Shown: positions 62,242 to 64,000 of the stretch, piece after piece
Position numbering within the stretch: the first letter of the stretch is position 1
Layout of the letters: every line of letters starts with the position of its first letter
DNA from: a beta proteobacterium AAP51
GTDB taxonomy: Bacteria; Pseudomonadota; Gammaproteobacteria; Burkholderiales; Burkholderiaceae_C
Direction of reading: 5' to 3'
Length of the DNA stretch: 64,000 nt
NCBI GenBank assembly: GCA_001295905.1
Contig: LJHT01000014.1
Span: 151,356-215,355 of the forward strand
Made by a program: the position numbers and the translations under genes
Notes under the pieces: model-generated
Databases searched by the model: none
What the model was told of the DNA's origin: nothing
What the model saw: only the letters and a program-made list of their open reading frames with translations

Positions 62242-64000
62242 GTGTCCATCCATGTCGCGCTGAACCACGTCACGCACTACCGCTACGACCGCCGCGTCGG
62301 CCTGTCGCCCCAGGTGGTGCGCCTGCGCCCGGCCCCGCATTGCCGCACGCGCATCCTCAGCTATTCGCTGCGCGTGGAACCGGCGCAGCACTTCATCAAC
62401 TGGATGCAGGACCCCTTCGCCAACCACCTGGCGCGGCTGGTCTTCGCCGAGAAGACGCGCGAGTTCAAGGTCACGGTCGACCTCGTGGCCGAGATGTCGG
62501 TGCTGAACCCCTTCGACTTCTTCCTCGAGCCCGAGGCCGAGAACTTCCCCTTCAGCTACAGCCCCGAAGCCGCGCACGACCTCGGGCCCTACCTGGTGAA
62601 GGGCGAGCTCACGCCCAGGTTCAAGGCCTTCGTCGACAGCGTGTCTATGGAGAAGCAGCGCACCATCGACTTCCTGGTGGGCATCAACCAGCGGCTGCAG
62701 AAGGACATCAGCTACCTCATCCGCATGGAACCAGGCGTGCAGACGCCCGAGGTCACACTCACCAACGGCAGCGGCAGCTGCCGCGACACCGGCTGGCTGC
62801 TGGTTCAGACGCTGCGCCACCTGGGCCTGGCGGCGCGGTTTGTCTCGGGCTACCTCATCCAGCTGAAGCCCGACGTGAAAAGCCTCGACGGCCCCAGCGG
62901 CGCCGAGACCGACTTCACCGACCTGCACGCCTGGTGCGAGGTCTTCCTGCCCGGCGCCGGCTGGATAGGCCTGGACCCCACCAGCGGCCTGCTGGCCGGC
63001 GAAGGCCACATTCCCGTGGCCTGCACGCCCGAACCCAGCACGGCAGCGCCCATCAGCGGCGCGGTGGACGAGAGCGAGGTCGAGTTCAGCCACCACATGG
63101 CCATCTCGCGCATCTACGAAAGCCCGCGCGTCACCAAGCCCTACACCGAAGCGCAGTGGGCCGCCATCGAGGCCCTGGGCCACCAGGTGGACGAACAGCT
63201 GGCGCAGCAGGACGTGCGCCTCACCATGGGCGGCGAGCCCACCTTCGTGGCCGTGGACGACCGCGACGCCGCCGAATGGAACACCGACGCCCTGGGCCCC
63301 ACCAAGCGCGGCCTGGCCACCGAACTCGTGCACCGGCTGGCGGCCAAGTACGGCAAAGGCGCCTTCCTGCATTTCGGGCAGGGCAAGTGGTACCCCGGCG
63401 AACAGCTGCCACGCTGGGCCTTGAGCATCTGCTGGCGCGCCGATGGCCAGCCCTGCTGGAACGACCCCAGCTGGTTTGCCGACGAGCGCGACACCCACCG
63501 CTACACCGCCGCCGACGCCCAGACCTTCCTGCACACCCTCACGCGCCGCCTGGGCCTGGACACCGCCTTCGTGCAGCCCGCCTTCGAAGACACCTACTAC
63601 TACCTGTGGCGCGAACGCCGGCTGCCCGTGAACGTCGACCCCTTCGACGCGCGGCTGGAAGACGAGATGGAGCGCGCGCGCCTGGCCCGCGTCTTCAACC
63701 AGGGGCTGAAGGCCGTGGTGGGGCACGTGCTGCCGCTCAAGCGTGAGTGGCAGGTGGGCATGGCAGGGCCGGTGTGGATGAGCGGGCCCTGGTTCCTGCG
63801 TGACGACCGCATGTACCTCATCCCGGGCGATTCGCCGATGGGCTTCCGCCTGCCGCTGGATTCACAAGCCTGGGCCGCCAAGGGCGACCGCCCATGGACG
63901 ATGGCGCAAGACCCCTTCGCGCCGCAGCCCGCGCTGCCCGCGGCCGCGGCGCTGCGCCAGCAGCTGCCGGGCGCCGCGGCACGCGGCACGGCCGCCGGGC
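62242..64000 (+). CDS. transglutaminase-like protein with DUF2126-type C-terminal region, 3' truncated by window
   Basis: The frame starts at GTG 62242 after AGGAG and is open to the window end (586 residues visible). The N-terminal region MSIHVALNHVTHYRYDRRVG is the bacterial transglutaminase-like N domain. The catalytic triad follows: Cys in GSGSCRDTGWLLVQTLR, His in DLHAWCEVFLPG, Asp in GLDPTSGLLAGEG. From about residue 320 (LTMGGEPTFVAVDDRD) the DUF2126 region begins and runs past the edge. Such large proteins of about 1100 residues are common in Burkholderiales beside a second transglutaminase-like gene and an alpha-E protein. Function is not established. Confidence 0.9.
   Translation, partial: MSIHVALNHVTHYRYDRRVGLSPQVVRLRPAPHCRTRILSYSLRVEPAQHFINWMQDPFANHLARLVFAEKTREFKVTVDLVAEMSVLNPFDFFLEPEAENFPFSYSPEAAHDLGPYLVKGELTPRFKAFVDSVSMEKQRTIDFLVGINQRLQKDISYLIRMEPGVQTPEVTLTNGSGSCRDTGWLLVQTLRHLGLAARFVSGYLIQLKPDVKSLDGPSGAETDFTDLHAWCEVFLPGAGWIGLDPTSGLLAGEGHIPVACTPEPSTAAPISGAVDESEVEFSHHMAISRIYESPRVTKPYTEAQWAAIEALGHQVDEQLAQQDVRLTMGGEPTFVAVDDRDAAEWNTDALGPTKRGLATELVHRLAAKYGKGAFLHFGQGKWYPGEQLPRWALSICWRADGQPCWNDPSWFADERDTHRYTAADAQTFLHTLTRRLGLDTAFVQPAFEDTYYYLWRERRLPVNVDPFDARLEDEMERARLARVFNQGLKAVVGHVLPLKREWQVGMAGPVWMSGPWFLRDDRMYLIPGDSPMGFRLPLDSQAWAAKGDRPWTMAQDPFAPQPALPAAAALRQQLPGAAARGTAAG

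Overview
The window is 64 kb of very GC-rich (roughly 70 percent) bacterial chromosome. Gene content and order point to the Burkholderiales (Betaproteobacteria), probably the Rubrivivax/Ideonella/Leptothrix/Comamonadaceae side of the order. The evidence is the block mdh | gntR-sdhC-sdhD-sdhA-sdhB-sdhE-gltA, a bamC-dapA pair, yqjD/yqjE/yqjK-like genes, a PEP-CTERM protein, and a GC-rich intergenic hairpin at 1713-1754 of a type common in this group. The genus call is inference. No rRNA, tRNA, CRISPR array, prophage or insertion sequence was seen. Long antisense open frames are frequent, as expected at this GC, and were left out.

Layout. 1-6.3 kb: end of xdhC, a secreted M43-type metalloprotease, a MoxR/AAA + VWA + membrane-protein operon, and a lower-GC secreted hypothetical. 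6.4-14.1 kb: thiolase, serine hydrolase, thioredoxin-fold protein, a two-component system (kinase gene first), a divergent crotonase and serC. 14.4-18.9 kb: an exoenzyme cluster. It holds a subtilisin-like protease followed by a small protein that resembles a free-standing copy of its propeptide, then a convergent pair encoding a secreted alpha/beta-hydrolase-like protein and a membrane-anchored partner. 19-25 kb: MFS transporter, helical protein, an unrecognised 491-residue protein, a KAS III enzyme and the yqjD-E-K envelope genes. 25-28.8 kb: M13 peptidase and exonuclease I. 28.8-36 kb: a GntR(YtrA-like)-ABC ATPase-permease operon, then cpdB overlapping a class A penicillin-binding protein gene.

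36-44.2 kb is the TCA-cycle block: CitE-like lyase, mdh with a strong terminator, a UTRA-type GntR regulator, succinate dehydrogenase, sdhE and citrate synthase. An array of inverted half-sites lies between mdh and the regulator, beside a good mdh -10 box, so the regulator may control the block. 44-48.5 kb (minus strand): an MFS transporter, a 43-residue membrane peptide and a methyltransferase joined by start/stop overlaps, then dapA and bamC. 48.5-51.3 kb: dadA, an acetyltransferase, and a PEP-CTERM protein preceded by a good sigma-54 promoter match. 51.3-58.5 kb: parE and parC (topoisomerase IV) with an acetyltransferase and a secreted M3 peptidase between them. 58.5-64 kb: dsbB, a RidA-family gene, comEC and a transglutaminase/DUF2126-type protein cut by the window end.

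The most unusual parts are the protease/free-propeptide pair, the secreted hydrolase with its overlapping membrane-anchored partner, the MFS-micropeptide-methyltransferase overlap chain, the sigma-54 site upstream of the PEP-CTERM gene, the operators at mdh/gntR and at the ABC operon, and the 491-residue orphan. Secreted or periplasmic peptidases are notably frequent (M43, S8, M13, M3).
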